Of a stretch of DNA of 64,000 bases, positions 9,423-18,397 are shown in pieces (position 1 is the stretch's first letter; each line of letters begins with the position of its first letter). Source of the DNA: JARFVT01 sp036677425 (GTDB lineage: Bacteria; Pseudomonadota; Alphaproteobacteria; UBA8366; Aestuariispiraceae); NCBI GenBank assembly GCA_036677425.1, contig JARFVT010000013.1:1116001-1180000 (forward strand), written 5' to 3'. The notes beneath the pieces were generated by a model. It saw only the letters and a list, made by a program, of their open reading frames with translations, was not told the DNA's origin and made no database searches. The translations under genes and the position numbers were made by a program.

Positions 9423-9908
9423 ATTAAAACCCAATCATTACATATAACAATTGGCGCGGCTATTACCGCTATTACTTTTATTGCAGTAGTATTTTTTAAT
9501 TATGGATATTTGGCTAATTCTCGTGGCGGTATCAATGACAGCTATAACCTGCATGCGCGATTTAAAACAATAGATGGAATTAATATTGGTTCAAAAATAT
9601 TATTATCTGGTGTTCCTATTGGATATGTCGAAGGACAATATTTCAATAGTGATTCGTTAAATGCGGTGATTTCAATGCGGATAGATATGAATTATCAAAT
9701 CCCAATTGATAGTACGGCAATGATAGTTAGTGATAGCTTTTTAGGTGGAAAATACATAAAAATCGACCCCGGTGGTGAATTTGATATGTTAGTCGATGGT
9801 GATGAGTTTGAATATGTTCAAGATTCTGTAGCTTTTGAAGAAATTCTAGAAAAAATAATCATTGCTGCTGAATATAGGCGTGTTGCGAAGAAGATTAATG
9901 AAAAATAA
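9423..9908 (+). CDS. MCE/MlaD-like protein with apparent AUU start
   Basis: Mce-domain protein of the phospholipid-transport (Mla) type. One N-terminal membrane helix (about residues 8-25) is followed by an MCE barrel of about 100 residues containing D-G-I-N-I-G-S-K-I-L-L-S-G-V and L-G-G-K-Y-I-K-I-D-P-G-G. The first usual start codon in frame is TTG at 9510, which would remove the whole membrane anchor. Upstream the frame stays open, and AGGAGA at 9410-9415 lies seven bases before ATT at 9423. That gives a normal 161-aa MlaD with I/M-K-T-Q-S at its start. The next gene is a paralogue of similar size. MlaE and MlaF are not in the window. Confidence 0.75.
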   Translation: MKTQSLHITIGAAITAITFIAVVFFNYGYLANSRGGINDSYNLHARFKTIDGINIGSKILLSGVPIGYVEGQYFNSDSLNAVISMRIDMNYQIPIDSTAMIVSDSFLGGKYIKIDPGGEFDMLVDGDEFEYVQDSVAFEEILEKIIIAAEYRRVAKKINEK

Positions 9909-9968
9909 TAATAGCATTAAAACATTAAAATATTTTAACATGGGTAATTATAATTTAAGGGGCGATAA

Positions 9969-10433
9969 ATGAAACGTAGTATCATAGAGACTATCCTTGG
10001 TGCTGTGGTTCTATTTACTGCGGTTGGGTTTTTAACTTTCAGCTATAATAGCAGCGGGTTTTCAAATCAAAATAGCTATAAAGTAACCGCAAGATTTAAT
10101 TCGGTTGATGGATTGGCCGTTGGTTCAGATATACGTATTGGCGGTATAAAAATTGGTTCTGTTACCGATTTATATGTTGATATGGATAGTTACGAAGCGG
10201 TTGTTTCATTTTCAATTAATGACAATATTAATTTACCAGTCGATTCTGAAATTATAATTAGCAGCAGTGGTTTATTGGGTGGTAAATATATTAAAATAAA
10301 TCCTGTCAAAAAAAATAATGGTAAAACAGAAAAAATTACAGCTGGTGGTGTGTTTGAAAATACTAAAGATGTTTTATCGATGGAAGAGATGTTGGGGCGG
10401 GTTATTTTTTTAGTAACCGATGAAGATGATTAA
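9969..10433 (+). CDS. mlaD: MlaD-like phospholipid-transport periplasmic protein
   Basis: A 154-aa protein beginning M-K-R-S-I-I-E-T-I-L-G-A-V-V, the usual MlaD start, followed by a single membrane helix (to about residue 25). One MCE domain follows: A-R-F-N-S-V-D-G-L-A-V-G-S-D-I-R-I-G-G-I-K-I-G, later L-L-G-G-K-Y-I-K-I-N-P. In the Mla system MlaD forms a hexamer on the inner-membrane MlaFE transporter and passes phospholipids. An AAGGGG site precedes the ATG. Its end overlaps the DUF2155 gene by 14 bases, so the two are cotranscribed. Confidence 0.88.
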   Translation: MKRSIIETILGAVVLFTAVGFLTFSYNSSGFSNQNSYKVTARFNSVDGLAVGSDIRIGGIKIGSVTDLYVDMDSYEAVVSFSINDNINLPVDSEIIISSSGLLGGKYIKINPVKKNNGKTEKITAGGVFENTKDVLSMEEMLGRVIFLVTDEDD

Positions 10434-10812
10434 TTTAAAATATTTATTTCAAATTATATCTCTATGTTATTTAATAATATTTTCAAATATAAACGCATGG
10501 GCTGAAACAACCAATAGCGCAATAATGCAAGGATTGGATAAAGTTACAGCGAGAGTTTATACAATTAATGTATCAATTGGCGAAGTTGCAAGTTTTGGCG
10601 CATTAAAAATAAAACTTTATCATTGCGATAAAGCACCGCCAGAAGACGCACCCGAATCAACTGCATTCATCGAAGTTATCGAAGAAAAGCGCGGCGAAGA
10701 AGCCATTACACTATTCAATGGTTGGATGTTTGCCTCATCGCCTGCTTTATCATCCATAGAACATCCAGTATATGATGTTTGGGTTTTAGAATGTGTTAAT
10801 AATGACGATTAG
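10420..10812 (+). CDS. DUF2155-domain secreted protein
   Basis: A 130-aa protein with a cleavable signal peptide (hydrophobic residues 8-24, A-W-A before the likely cut near 29). The DUF2155 domain follows: A-R-V-Y-T-I-N-V-S-I-G-E, an L-Y-H-C-D-K-A-P-P-E-D-A-P-E-S loop, then L-F-N-G-W-M-F-A-S-S-P-A-L and an H-P-V-Y-D-V-W-V-L-E-C end. Two conserved cysteines probably form a disulfide in the periplasm. The function is unknown. In many alphaproteobacteria the gene sits between the complex I accessory gene and aat, as here. Confidence 0.85.
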   Translation: MKMINLKYLFQIISLCYLIIFSNINAWAETTNSAIMQGLDKVTARVYTINVSIGEVASFGALKIKLYHCDKAPPEDAPESTAFIEVIEEKRGEEAITLFNGWMFASSPALSSIEHPVYDVWVLECVNNDD

Positions 10813-10848
10813 TGTCGGAGCTATTAAAATTATCAATATTTTATTATT

Positions 10849-11493
10849 CTAATGTTTGCTTAAATAATCATATATCTCGTCTATTTTATAATTATCATCA
10901 AAATATACATTATCTTTTATGGCCCGGTTAAGCATTATCAGATAATCATTTCTATTTATTTCAACCGCGCCAAAACTTTCTAAATGTTTAGTGGTAAATT
11001 GTGTATCAAGCATACTAAACCCCGCATTACTTAATCGCGCCATTAAATATACCAAGGCAATTTTACTGGCATCACTAATGCGGCTGAACATGCTTTCACC
11101 AAAAAATGCCTTACCTAATGATACACCATAAAGGCCACCGACTAATTCTGAATTTTGCCAAACTTCTACTGAATGTGCATTGCCCATATGATGCAATGAA
11201 ATATATAATTCACTTATTTTATCATTAATCCATGTACGCGGTCGGTTGGTGGTTTCTTCGGCACAACCATTTATAACCTGTTCAAATGCATGATTAAAAG
11301 TTACCTCAATATTATTTTTTTTAATAGTTTTTTTAAGACTTTTTGTAATATGAAAATTATCAAATGGTAAAATACCGCGCATTCGTGGGTTAATCCAAAA
11401 AATTTCTGGATCATCATGGTCTTCTGCCATTGGAAAAACGCCAATGCTATATGCCTTCAATAACATATCGGTGGTTATATTAATATTATCCAT
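10849..11493 (-). CDS. aat: Leucyl/phenylalanyl-tRNA-protein transferase
   Basis: Adds Leu or Phe to N-terminal Arg/Lys of proteins, marking them for ClpS/ClpAP degradation. At 214 aa it has the usual size. Family segments are A-Y-S-I-G-V-F-P-M-A-E near residue 14, W-I-N-P-R-M-R-G-I-L-P near 33, and the central V-E-V-W-Q-N-S-E-L-V-G-G-L-Y-G-V-S-L-G with F-F-G-E-S-M-F-S. It converges with the DUF2155 gene. Confidence 0.95.
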   Translation of the reverse strand: MDNINITTDMLLKAYSIGVFPMAEDHDDPEIFWINPRMRGILPFDNFHITKSLKKTIKKNNIEVTFNHAFEQVINGCAEETTNRPRTWINDKISELYISLHHMGNAHSVEVWQNSELVGGLYGVSLGKAFFGESMFSRISDASKIALVYLMARLSNAGFSMLDTQFTTKHLESFGAVEINRNDYLIMLNRAIKDNVYFDDNYKIDEIYDYLSKH

Positions 11494-11562
11494 CTTAAAT
11501 TCATTATAGTAATGTAAATATTAAATTATTATTACATAGATCAATCATTTATATAAGCTATA

Positions 11563-13056
11563 ATGATAATAAAATATGGAGATATGATTTTGAAACCCAA
11601 TGATTTTATGACCGACTATCAATCATTTAATAATGCCGATGATGCCTTGAATAGAATTTGCCAAATATATAATGACGCAAAAAAATTATTACGAAAACAT
11701 TATCAAGATTTTATAAATGGTGATAAAAATCTATCAATTGCCGATGCAAGATATCCATATTTATGGTTGGAAGTAAGCGATACCCCAGAAAAAGGTAACA
11801 GCGGTTTATCATATGGTGCAGTATCAAATATTGGTGATTATGGTATAACATTAACCGACCCTGAATTATTTAAAAGCTATTATCTAGAACAAATAAAATT
11901 ATTATTAGATAACCATAATGGCATAGTGTGGGTTGGTATTTCAAATCGGCAAATTCCACTAACTTTTGCCCTTGAAACATTAACTTCAGATTTGCAACAA
12001 CATCAATTTCCAAAACTAATTCAGAAATTTCATATGCCTAATTTGGCAGAAATTGACGATAATATTGCCAATGGCACATATCAAGGTCAAGATAATAAAC
12101 CTACGCCATTATCGCTATTCACGGCGGAAAGGGTCGATTATTCACTTTCAAGATTGCGGCATTATACTGGCACTTCACCACAACATTTCCAACGCTTTGT
12201 ATTATTTACAAATTACCAACGCTATGTAGATGAGTTTATTGAATATGGTATGAATGAAATTAATAATGGCGATGAATTTCGCGCCTTTGTTCAACCAGGC
12301 GATCTTATGCATTGCAATCCACGCCTAAGCGATGTGCAATCAAATGGGCAGGCTGCAACAAAATTACCACAAATGCCCGCATATCATTTAATCAAAGATA
12401 AAGATATGGGGGTACCATTCATAAATATTGGCGTTGGACCGTCTAATGCAAAAACCATAACTGATCATGTGGCCGTATTGCGACCGCAGTGTTGGGTCAT
12501 GGTTGGTCATTGTGGCGGATTACGTCACACACAACGTTTGGGCGATTATGTTTTGGCCCATGCCTATGCGCGTCTTGACCATGTTTTAGATAATGATTTA
12601 CCATTGGAAGTCCCAATACCAGCCATTGCAGAAGTACAAGTAGCCCTTGCCGATGCGGTTTGTAATATTACAAAATTAACTGGTGTGGAAATGAAGCAAA
12701 GGTTACGCACTGGCACGGTTGTATCAACTGATGATCGTGATTGGGAATTGCGTTATGATGAATTATCGACATTTTTTAATCAATCACGGGCAATCGCCGT
12801 TGATATGGAATCGGCAACTATTGCCGCCAATGGTTTTAGATTGCGTGTGCCATATGGCACATTATTATGCGTTTCTGATAAACCATTACATGGTGAAATT
12901 AAATTACCCGGCATGGCAAATGCCTTTTACGCCCAACGCATAAGCCAGCATCTAAAAATTTGCTTACAAGCCGTGGATAATATGCGCGATGGTGTGGTTC
13001 GCGATGCTTTGCATTCAAGAAAATTACGCAGCTTTGACGAACCACCTTTTCGTTAA
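11563..13056 (+). CDS. amn: AMP nucleosidase
   Basis: Cleaves AMP to adenine and ribose 5-phosphate, controlling adenylate level. The 497-aa protein has the N-terminal AMP-binding domain (to about 180). The catalytic nucleoside-phosphorylase-like domain has V-G-H-C-G-G-L-R near residue 315, D-Y-V-L-A-H-A-Y, and a V-D-M-E-S-A-T-I-A-A-N-G helix near 410. It lies between aat and accC on the opposite strand to both, splitting an otherwise common alphaproteobacterial cluster. The start at 11563 has no clear ribosome-binding site, and ATG at 11584 is an alternative. Confidence 0.93.
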   Translation: MIIKYGDMILKPNDFMTDYQSFNNADDALNRICQIYNDAKKLLRKHYQDFINGDKNLSIADARYPYLWLEVSDTPEKGNSGLSYGAVSNIGDYGITLTDPELFKSYYLEQIKLLLDNHNGIVWVGISNRQIPLTFALETLTSDLQQHQFPKLIQKFHMPNLAEIDDNIANGTYQGQDNKPTPLSLFTAERVDYSLSRLRHYTGTSPQHFQRFVLFTNYQRYVDEFIEYGMNEINNGDEFRAFVQPGDLMHCNPRLSDVQSNGQAATKLPQMPAYHLIKDKDMGVPFINIGVGPSNAKTITDHVAVLRPQCWVMVGHCGGLRHTQRLGDYVLAHAYARLDHVLDNDLPLEVPIPAIAEVQVALADAVCNITKLTGVEMKQRLRTGTVVSTDDRDWELRYDELSTFFNQSRAIAVDMESATIAANGFRLRVPYGTLLCVSDKPLHGEIKLPGMANAFYAQRISQHLKICLQAVDNMRDGVVRDALHSRKLRSFDEPPFR

Positions 13057-13090
13057 TATATATAATATCAAAGATATATTAAAATCGATA

Positions 13091-14431
13091 TTATTTAAGC
13101 TTCATTAATTCTTCGAGCCAATGAATATTATATTTACCTGATTTAAAGGTTTCTTCATTAATTATGCGTTTATGTAATGGGATAGTTGTTTCAATACCAC
13201 CGATAACATATTCTTCTAAACATCTTTTTAAACGCAATAAACATTCATCACGATCTTTGCCATGAACGATTAATTTTGCAACCAAGCTATCATAATATGG
13301 CGGGATAGAATAACCGCTATATAAATGCGAATCAACGCGAACGCCAATGCCGCCAGGCACATGTTAATCGGTGATTTTACCAGGCGAAGGCATGAATGTT
13401 TCTGGATGTTCCGCATTTATTCGACATTCCATCGAATGACCATTTATTTTTATATCATCTTGCGTGAATGAAAGCTTGTTACCAGCAGCAACGCTTATTT
13501 GTTCGCGCACCAAATCAACATTACATATCATTTCAGAAATTGGATGTTCAACTTGCAAGCGCGTATTCATTTCGATGAAATAAAATTCGCCATTTTCATA
13601 TAAAAACTCAATAGTCCCCGCACTGCGATAGCCAAGCTTTGACACCGCATCGGTTACAATTTTACCAATTTTATCACGAGTTTTCTGGTCTAACGCTGGC
13701 GATGGTGCTTCTTCAATGACTTTTTGATGTCGCCGTTGCACCGAACAATCACGTTCGTTTAAATGAACGCAACCGCCTTGACCATCGGCAATTATTTGGA
13801 CTTCAATATGCCTTGGGTCGCCTAAATAACGCTCCATATAGACCGTATCATCACCAAATGCTGCCTTTGCTTCGGTCTGGCAAATTTGCATTGCCTCTAC
13901 TACATCTTCCATTTTATAGGCAACTTTCATACCGCGGCCACCGCCTCCAGATGATGCCTTTATTATCAATGGAAAGCCGATTTCTTTGGCAATTCTTAAT
14001 GCGTCTTCTGGGCTGTCAATGCTACCATCACTGCCAGGGACTACGGGAATACCAAGTTCAATTGCGGTTTCTTTAGCTTTGATTTTATCACCCATGATTC
14101 GCATATGTTCAGCAGTAGGCCCAATGAATACATGTCCATGTTCTTCGACCATATCGGCAAATTGTGCATTTTCAGATAAAAACCCAACACCGGGGTGAAT
14201 GGCATCGGCATTTGTAATATTGGCTGCGGTTAATATTGCCGCCATGTTAAGATAGCTATCTTTTGGTGCTGGTGGGCCAATGCAAACCGATTCATCGGCT
14301 AATCTTACATGCATGGCATTTTCATCGGCAGTTGAATGAATTGCAACTGTTTTAATGCCCATTTCCTTGCAGGCGCGATGTATACGCAGGGCAATTTCAC
14401 CGCGATTAGCAATTAGAACTTTTTTGAACAA
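13091..14431 (-). pseudogene. accC: accC, biotin carboxylase, interrupted by one in-frame TAA
   Basis: Biotin carboxylase subunit of acetyl-CoA carboxylase, ATP-dependent carboxylation of biotin on AccB. I take the start as TTG at 14431, placed by AAGGAGG eight bases upstream and giving the family's M-F-K-K-V-L-I-A-N-R-G-E. The ATP-grasp loop S-S-G-G-G-G-R-G-M-K and E-M-N-T-R-L-Q-V-E-H-P are intact. At 13366-13364 a TAA replaces the aromatic codon in K-I-T-D-[Y/F]-H-x-P-G-G. Reading then resumes in the same frame with H-V-P-G-G-I-G-V-R-V-D-S to a normal C-terminus. Apart from that codon the length (447 codons including the stop) is normal, with no frameshift. The gene is essential in bacteria, so a sequence error, readthrough or a very recent mutation are all possible. 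accB and aroQ lie upstream in the same operon. Confidence 0.9.
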
Positions 14432-14472
14432 AATATTGTTCCTCCTTGAAATTGGCATTAATCGACGGTTAA

Positions 14473-14922
14473 TTATTCAACGATAACCAAGGCTTGGCCA
14501 AATTCAACTGGCTCGCTATCAAATACTAAAATTTCTTTCACTATCCCTGATTTTGGTGCGGGTATTTGGTTCATTACCTTCATTGCCTCAATAATCATAA
14601 GGGTTTGGCCTTCTTTTATGTTATCACCAATTTTTATAAAATTTTCAGCATCAGGATTAGGTGATAAATAAGCCGTACCAACCATTGGTGATGATACAGT
14701 TCCCGGGTGATCGACCATATTATTATCCGCAGCAGTGGTTGCCGCTGCAGGGGCAATTGCCTGTGGTAGCGTAGCTGGTATCATAGCTGGTTGGGCAATT
14801 TGCCCACGCGAAAGACGAATTGAATAATCACCATGTTGGATTTCAACTTCGACCAGACCTTTTTCTTCCATTAAATCGGCTACTTGCCCTACGATATCAG
14901 CATCAAATGTAAATTTAGCCAT
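14473..14922 (-). CDS. accB: Biotin carboxyl carrier protein of acetyl-CoA carboxylase
   Basis: A 149-aa AccB. An N-terminal segment of about 40 residues contacts the carboxylase. A flexible Ala/Pro-rich linker (about 42-66) comes next. The biotinyl domain ends the protein, with E-A-M-K-V-M at 112-117, so the biotinylated Lys is residue 115. It lies 41 bases before the accC start and 12 bases after aroQ, in the common aroQ-accB-accC order. Confidence 0.96.
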   Translation of the reverse strand: MAKFTFDADIVGQVADLMEEKGLVEVEIQHGDYSIRLSRGQIAQPAMIPATLPQAIAPAAATTAADNNMVDHPGTVSSPMVGTAYLSPNPDAENFIKIGDNIKEGQTLMIIEAMKVMNQIPAPKSGIVKEILVFDSEPVEFGQALVIVE

Positions 14923-14934
14923 TATCAGACCTTC

Positions 14935-15378
14935 TTAATTATTATTGAAATGAGAAGCCAAAGCCTCTAATGCGAAACCATAACCTAAAATACCAAAACC
15001 ACATAATATTCCATTAGCGATTGGTGAAATTAAAGATTTATGGCGGAATTCTTCACGTTTATAAATATTTGAAATATGCACTTCCATTATTGGTAGCTCA
15101 GCAGATAAAAGAGCGTCATATATTGCAATTGATGTATGGGTATATGCACCTGCATTTATGATTATTCCATCATAATTTTGCCTTGCATCTTGTATCCAAT
15201 CTATCAATTTACCTTCATGGTTGGATTGATGACAATCAACAATCATATTTAATTTATTAGCTTTATCATGACATAATTTCTCAATATCACTTAATTTATC
15301 ATGACCGTATATTTCTGGTTGTCTTTTACCAAGCAAATTCAAATTTGGACCATTTAAAATTAAAATTTTGGTCTTCAT
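14935..15378 (-). CDS. aroQ: 3-dehydroquinate dehydratase, type II
   Basis: Third step of the shikimate pathway. The 147-aa size is that of the dodecameric type II enzyme. Visible motifs are L-N-G-P-N-L-N-L-L-G-K-R-Q-P-E-I-Y-G (Asn and Tyr near the start), E-G-K-L-I-D-W-I, I-I-N-A-G-A-Y-T-H-T-S and E-V-H-I-S-N. The lid and catalytic residues are therefore present. It is the first gene of the aroQ-accB-accC run. Confidence 0.96.
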   Translation of the reverse strand: MKTKILILNGPNLNLLGKRQPEIYGHDKLSDIEKLCHDKANKLNMIVDCHQSNHEGKLIDWIQDARQNYDGIIINAGAYTHTSIAIYDALLSAELPIMEVHISNIYKREEFRHKSLISPIANGILCGFGILGYGFALEALASHFNNN

Positions 15379-15605
15379 TTGAATTTTCCTTATATTTTAA
15401 ATATGTTAATATAATAAATTATTTTAAATATATTAAATGCCTATTTGCATGCAACATATAATGATTTAATCTATAGCATATTAATTATAATTGAAAAACA
15501 GCAGTATGCAAATATTGATTAATAAATTATTTTTACAATTTTGATTTATAAATTTTAGTTTAAAAAATTATAATATAATTCCTATATTTATTGATATGGT
15601 TGAAT

Positions 15606-17558
15606 ATGACATTAAAGACAAAATCGCCGTTTGGCAGTTGGGCATCAGATATTACCACAAATATGATTAGTGGTTCAATCATAGGCTTAGGACAGTTATC
15701 ACTTGATAATAGTAATATTTATTGGACCGAAATGCGGCCATCTGAAAATGGACGTACATTATTAATGGGTTTGGATAATAATGGCGAGGCAGAAGAATTA
15801 TTACCAAAACAATTCAATATTAGAAATAGAGTACATGAGTATGGTGGTGGCAGCTTCACGTTAAATAATGAAAAGGTATTTTTTATAGATTCGAAAAATC
15901 ATGGTATTTTCAAAATGCAGCTTGATAAAAATACTAATAATCTAACACCAGAATTAATCGTTGAAAAAGACAAGATGTTTTTTGCTGATTTTATTTATGA
16001 TGATGTTAATGATTGTCTATTTTCCATTGCCGAAGATCAATCGGGCGAGGGCGAGGCTAAAAATATGCTGGTCTCTATCACTATGGATGGTGAAATAAAC
16101 ATAATTGCCAGTGGTGCCGATTTTTATGCATCACCAAAATTATCCCCCGATAAAAAACATATAATGTGGATTGAATGGAATCACCCCAATATGCCTTGGG
16201 ATGGCACATTGCTTTATCAGGCCGATATATTGGATGGTGGCGCGGCGGTTAATAATAAAAAATTAATCTCAGGCGGTGATAATATATCAATTTTTCAACC
16301 AGAATATAGCCCCAATGGCGATATTTTTTATATTTCTGATCTATCTGGATTTTGGAATATTTATAAATTTTCCAGTGGTAAAAATTATGGTAATAAAACC
16401 AAACATTATAAATTTGAATTTGAATTTGGCTTGCCGCATTGGGTTTTTGCCATGCGTTGTTATGATTTTATTGATCAGGATAATATTATAACCACATATG
16501 CTGATGCAGGCGATTGGCGATTGGCAATTTTAAATTTAAAAACTGGCAAATTAATGGATATTGACCTGCCTTGGTGCAGCTTTGACAGCCTTTATTGCCA
16601 TGATAATATTGCATATTTTATAGGCAGTCAAAAAAATATGACACCACAGCTTGTCGCCTTAAATTTATTAGATCACAGCTATAAAATATTACAAAATTCA
16701 AATTCGCAACAGATTGATATGGATAATATTTCCATTGCCGAAAAAATTAAATTCCCTACAGAAGGCGGCTTATTTGCTTATGGTTATTTATATAAACCAA
16801 AAAATGCAAAATATACCGGCATTGATGGCGAATTACCGCCATTAATCGTCAAAAGTCATGGCGGCCCAACGGGGCAGGCAAGTTGCTCATTTTCTGCAAA
16901 AATTCAATATTGGACAAGCAGGGGTTTTGCCGTATTTGATATAAATTATGGCGGCAGTACGGGGTTTGGTCGCAAATATCGCAAAAGACTTATTGGTAAT
17001 TGGGGAGTTACCGATGTGGATGATTGCGTCAATGGCGCAAAATATTTGGTTAATAATGATATAGTCGATGGGGATCGTTTAATAATAACTGGTGGCAGTG
17101 CGGGTGGCTATACGACTTTATCAGCGCTTGCTTTCCGTGATATTTTTAAGGCTGGGTGCAGTTTATATGGCATTGGTGATTTAATAAGTTTAGCCGAAGA
17201 TACTCATAAATTTGAAAGCCGATATTTGGATAAATTAATTGGTAAATGGCCCGATGACGCAGATATATACCGACAACGTTCGCCAATTAATAAACCAAAT
17301 AATTTAAACTGTCCGATTATTTTTTTGCAAGGCGAAGATGATAAGGTTGTGCCGCCTAATCAAGCGGAAATGATGGTTGACATATTGCGTGATAAAAAAA
17401 TCCCCGTGGCATATTTATTATTTGAAGGGGAGGGGCATGGGTTTCGCAAGGCCAAAAATATAAGTCATGCGCTTGAGGCAGAATTATCATTTTATGCACA
17501 GATATTTGATTTTTTACCAGCAGGAAATATCAAAAAAACACATATCGATAATTTATAA
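15606..17558 (+). CDS. Prolyl-oligopeptidase-family (S9) serine peptidase
   Basis: A roughly 650-aa cytoplasmic peptidase. It has an N-terminal beta-propeller-like half (about 1-380) and a C-terminal alpha/beta hydrolase. The latter has G-G-S-A-G-G-Y (nucleophile Ser), an Asp in G-E-D-D-K-V-V-P-P-N-Q, and the His in E-G-H-G-F-R-K-A, the complete S9 triad. An H-G-G-P-T-G loop forms the oxyanion hole. It resembles acylaminoacyl-peptidase/S9C enzymes. I prefer ATG at 15606 over the upstream TTG at 15591. Its stop lies inside the first unit of a 23-bp tandem repeat. Confidence 0.9.
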   Translation: MTLKTKSPFGSWASDITTNMISGSIIGLGQLSLDNSNIYWTEMRPSENGRTLLMGLDNNGEAEELLPKQFNIRNRVHEYGGGSFTLNNEKVFFIDSKNHGIFKMQLDKNTNNLTPELIVEKDKMFFADFIYDDVNDCLFSIAEDQSGEGEAKNMLVSITMDGEINIIASGADFYASPKLSPDKKHIMWIEWNHPNMPWDGTLLYQADILDGGAAVNNKKLISGGDNISIFQPEYSPNGDIFYISDLSGFWNIYKFSSGKNYGNKTKHYKFEFEFGLPHWVFAMRCYDFIDQDNIITTYADAGDWRLAILNLKTGKLMDIDLPWCSFDSLYCHDNIAYFIGSQKNMTPQLVALNLLDHSYKILQNSNSQQIDMDNISIAEKIKFPTEGGLFAYGYLYKPKNAKYTGIDGELPPLIVKSHGGPTGQASCSFSAKIQYWTSRGFAVFDINYGGSTGFGRKYRKRLIGNWGVTDVDDCVNGAKYLVNNDIVDGDRLIITGGSAGGYTTLSALAFRDIFKAGCSLYGIGDLISLAEDTHKFESRYLDKLIGKWPDDADIYRQRSPINKPNNLNCPIIFLQGEDDKVVPPNQAEMMVDILRDKKIPVAYLLFEGEGHGFRKAKNISHALEAELSFYAQIFDFLPAGNIKKTHIDNL

Positions 17559-17617
17559 CATAGCTCTAGGCATTTTTATAACATAGCTCTAGGCATTTTT
17601 ATATATAGCTCTAGGCA
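17555..17617. repeat. 23-bp tandem repeat, 2.7 copies, between converging genes
   Basis: Two perfect 23-base units (17555-17577 and 17578-17600) and a partial third (17601-17617), each containing TAGCTCTAGGCA, lie in the gap between the S9 peptidase and nadK. The first unit holds the peptidase stop and the third holds the nadK stop (TAG, reverse strand). This looks like local duplication of the nadK 3' end. Confidence 0.85.
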
Positions 17618-18390
17618 GTAAATTGTTCTTTTAATATTCTTTCTTCAAGATTATGTTTGGCATCAAATAAAATACCAACTGATGTATTTCTATCTTCTTC
17701 GATTGAAATATATTTAACGTTACGAACTTCTGTATCGTCGGCAACGGCACTTAATGGGCGTTTTTCATGTTCATTAACGATAAAATCGATTTTTGATTTA
17801 TGTGGCAACAACGCCCCACGCCAACGCCTAGGTCGAAATGGGCTGATCGGGGTCATTGCCAAAACACCCGCGCCAAATGGCACAATTGGCCCATGAGCAG
17901 AAAGATTATAGGCGGTACTTCCTGCAGAAGTCGCAACCAATATACCATCACAAATAAGGTTTTTTAACCTAAATATGCCATCAACCTTTATATCTATTTT
18001 TGCCGCTTGTCTTGTCTCGCGGAAAAGCGATACTTCATTTATGGCGATTGCTTCGGTTATTTTACCATTGATATCTTGCGCCCGCATTCGTAATGGATGC
18101 AGGTTAAATGCTTGTGAATTTTCAAGCCGTTCAATTAAATTTTTGCTATCATATTCATTCATCAAAAAACCGATTGTACCACGGTTCATGCCATAAATTA
18201 ATTTACCATTACCAACATTGGCGCGTAATATTTGTAACATAAAACCATCACCACCCAATGCGACTATTATATCGGCATCGTTAATATCAACATTTTCATA
18301 CATGGCGCATAATTGTTTTTTTGCCGCCATTGCCTTGATTGCATCGCTTGCGGTAAAGGCAATTTTTTTGGTTGATTTTATTTTTGACAT
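17611..18390 (-). CDS. nadK: NAD kinase
   Basis: Phosphorylates NAD to NADP. The family L-G-G-D-G-F-M-L motif (Gly-Gly-Asp-Gly), the N-R-G-T-I-G-F-L-M-N motif and a late T-S-A-G-S-T-A-Y-N-L-S-A-H-G-P-I segment are present. I start it at ATG 18390, just after the moaA stop, giving 259 aa. An upstream in-frame start at 18414 would overlap moaA. It is translated directly after moaA, so the two are probably in one transcript. Confidence 0.95.
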   Translation of the reverse strand: MSKIKSTKKIAFTASDAIKAMAAKKQLCAMYENVDINDADIIVALGGDGFMLQILRANVGNGKLIYGMNRGTIGFLMNEYDSKNLIERLENSQAFNLHPLRMRAQDINGKITEAIAINEVSLFRETRQAAKIDIKVDGIFRLKNLICDGILVATSAGSTAYNLSAHGPIVPFGAGVLAMTPISPFRPRRWRGALLPHKSKIDFIVNEHEKRPLSAVADDTEVRNVKYISIEEDRNTSVGILFDAKHNLEERILKEQFTA

Positions 18391-18397
18391 TTGACTA

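Noticed and set aside
17555..17617. CRISPR array
   Set aside because: Units are contiguous 23-mers without spacers and only 2.7 copies.
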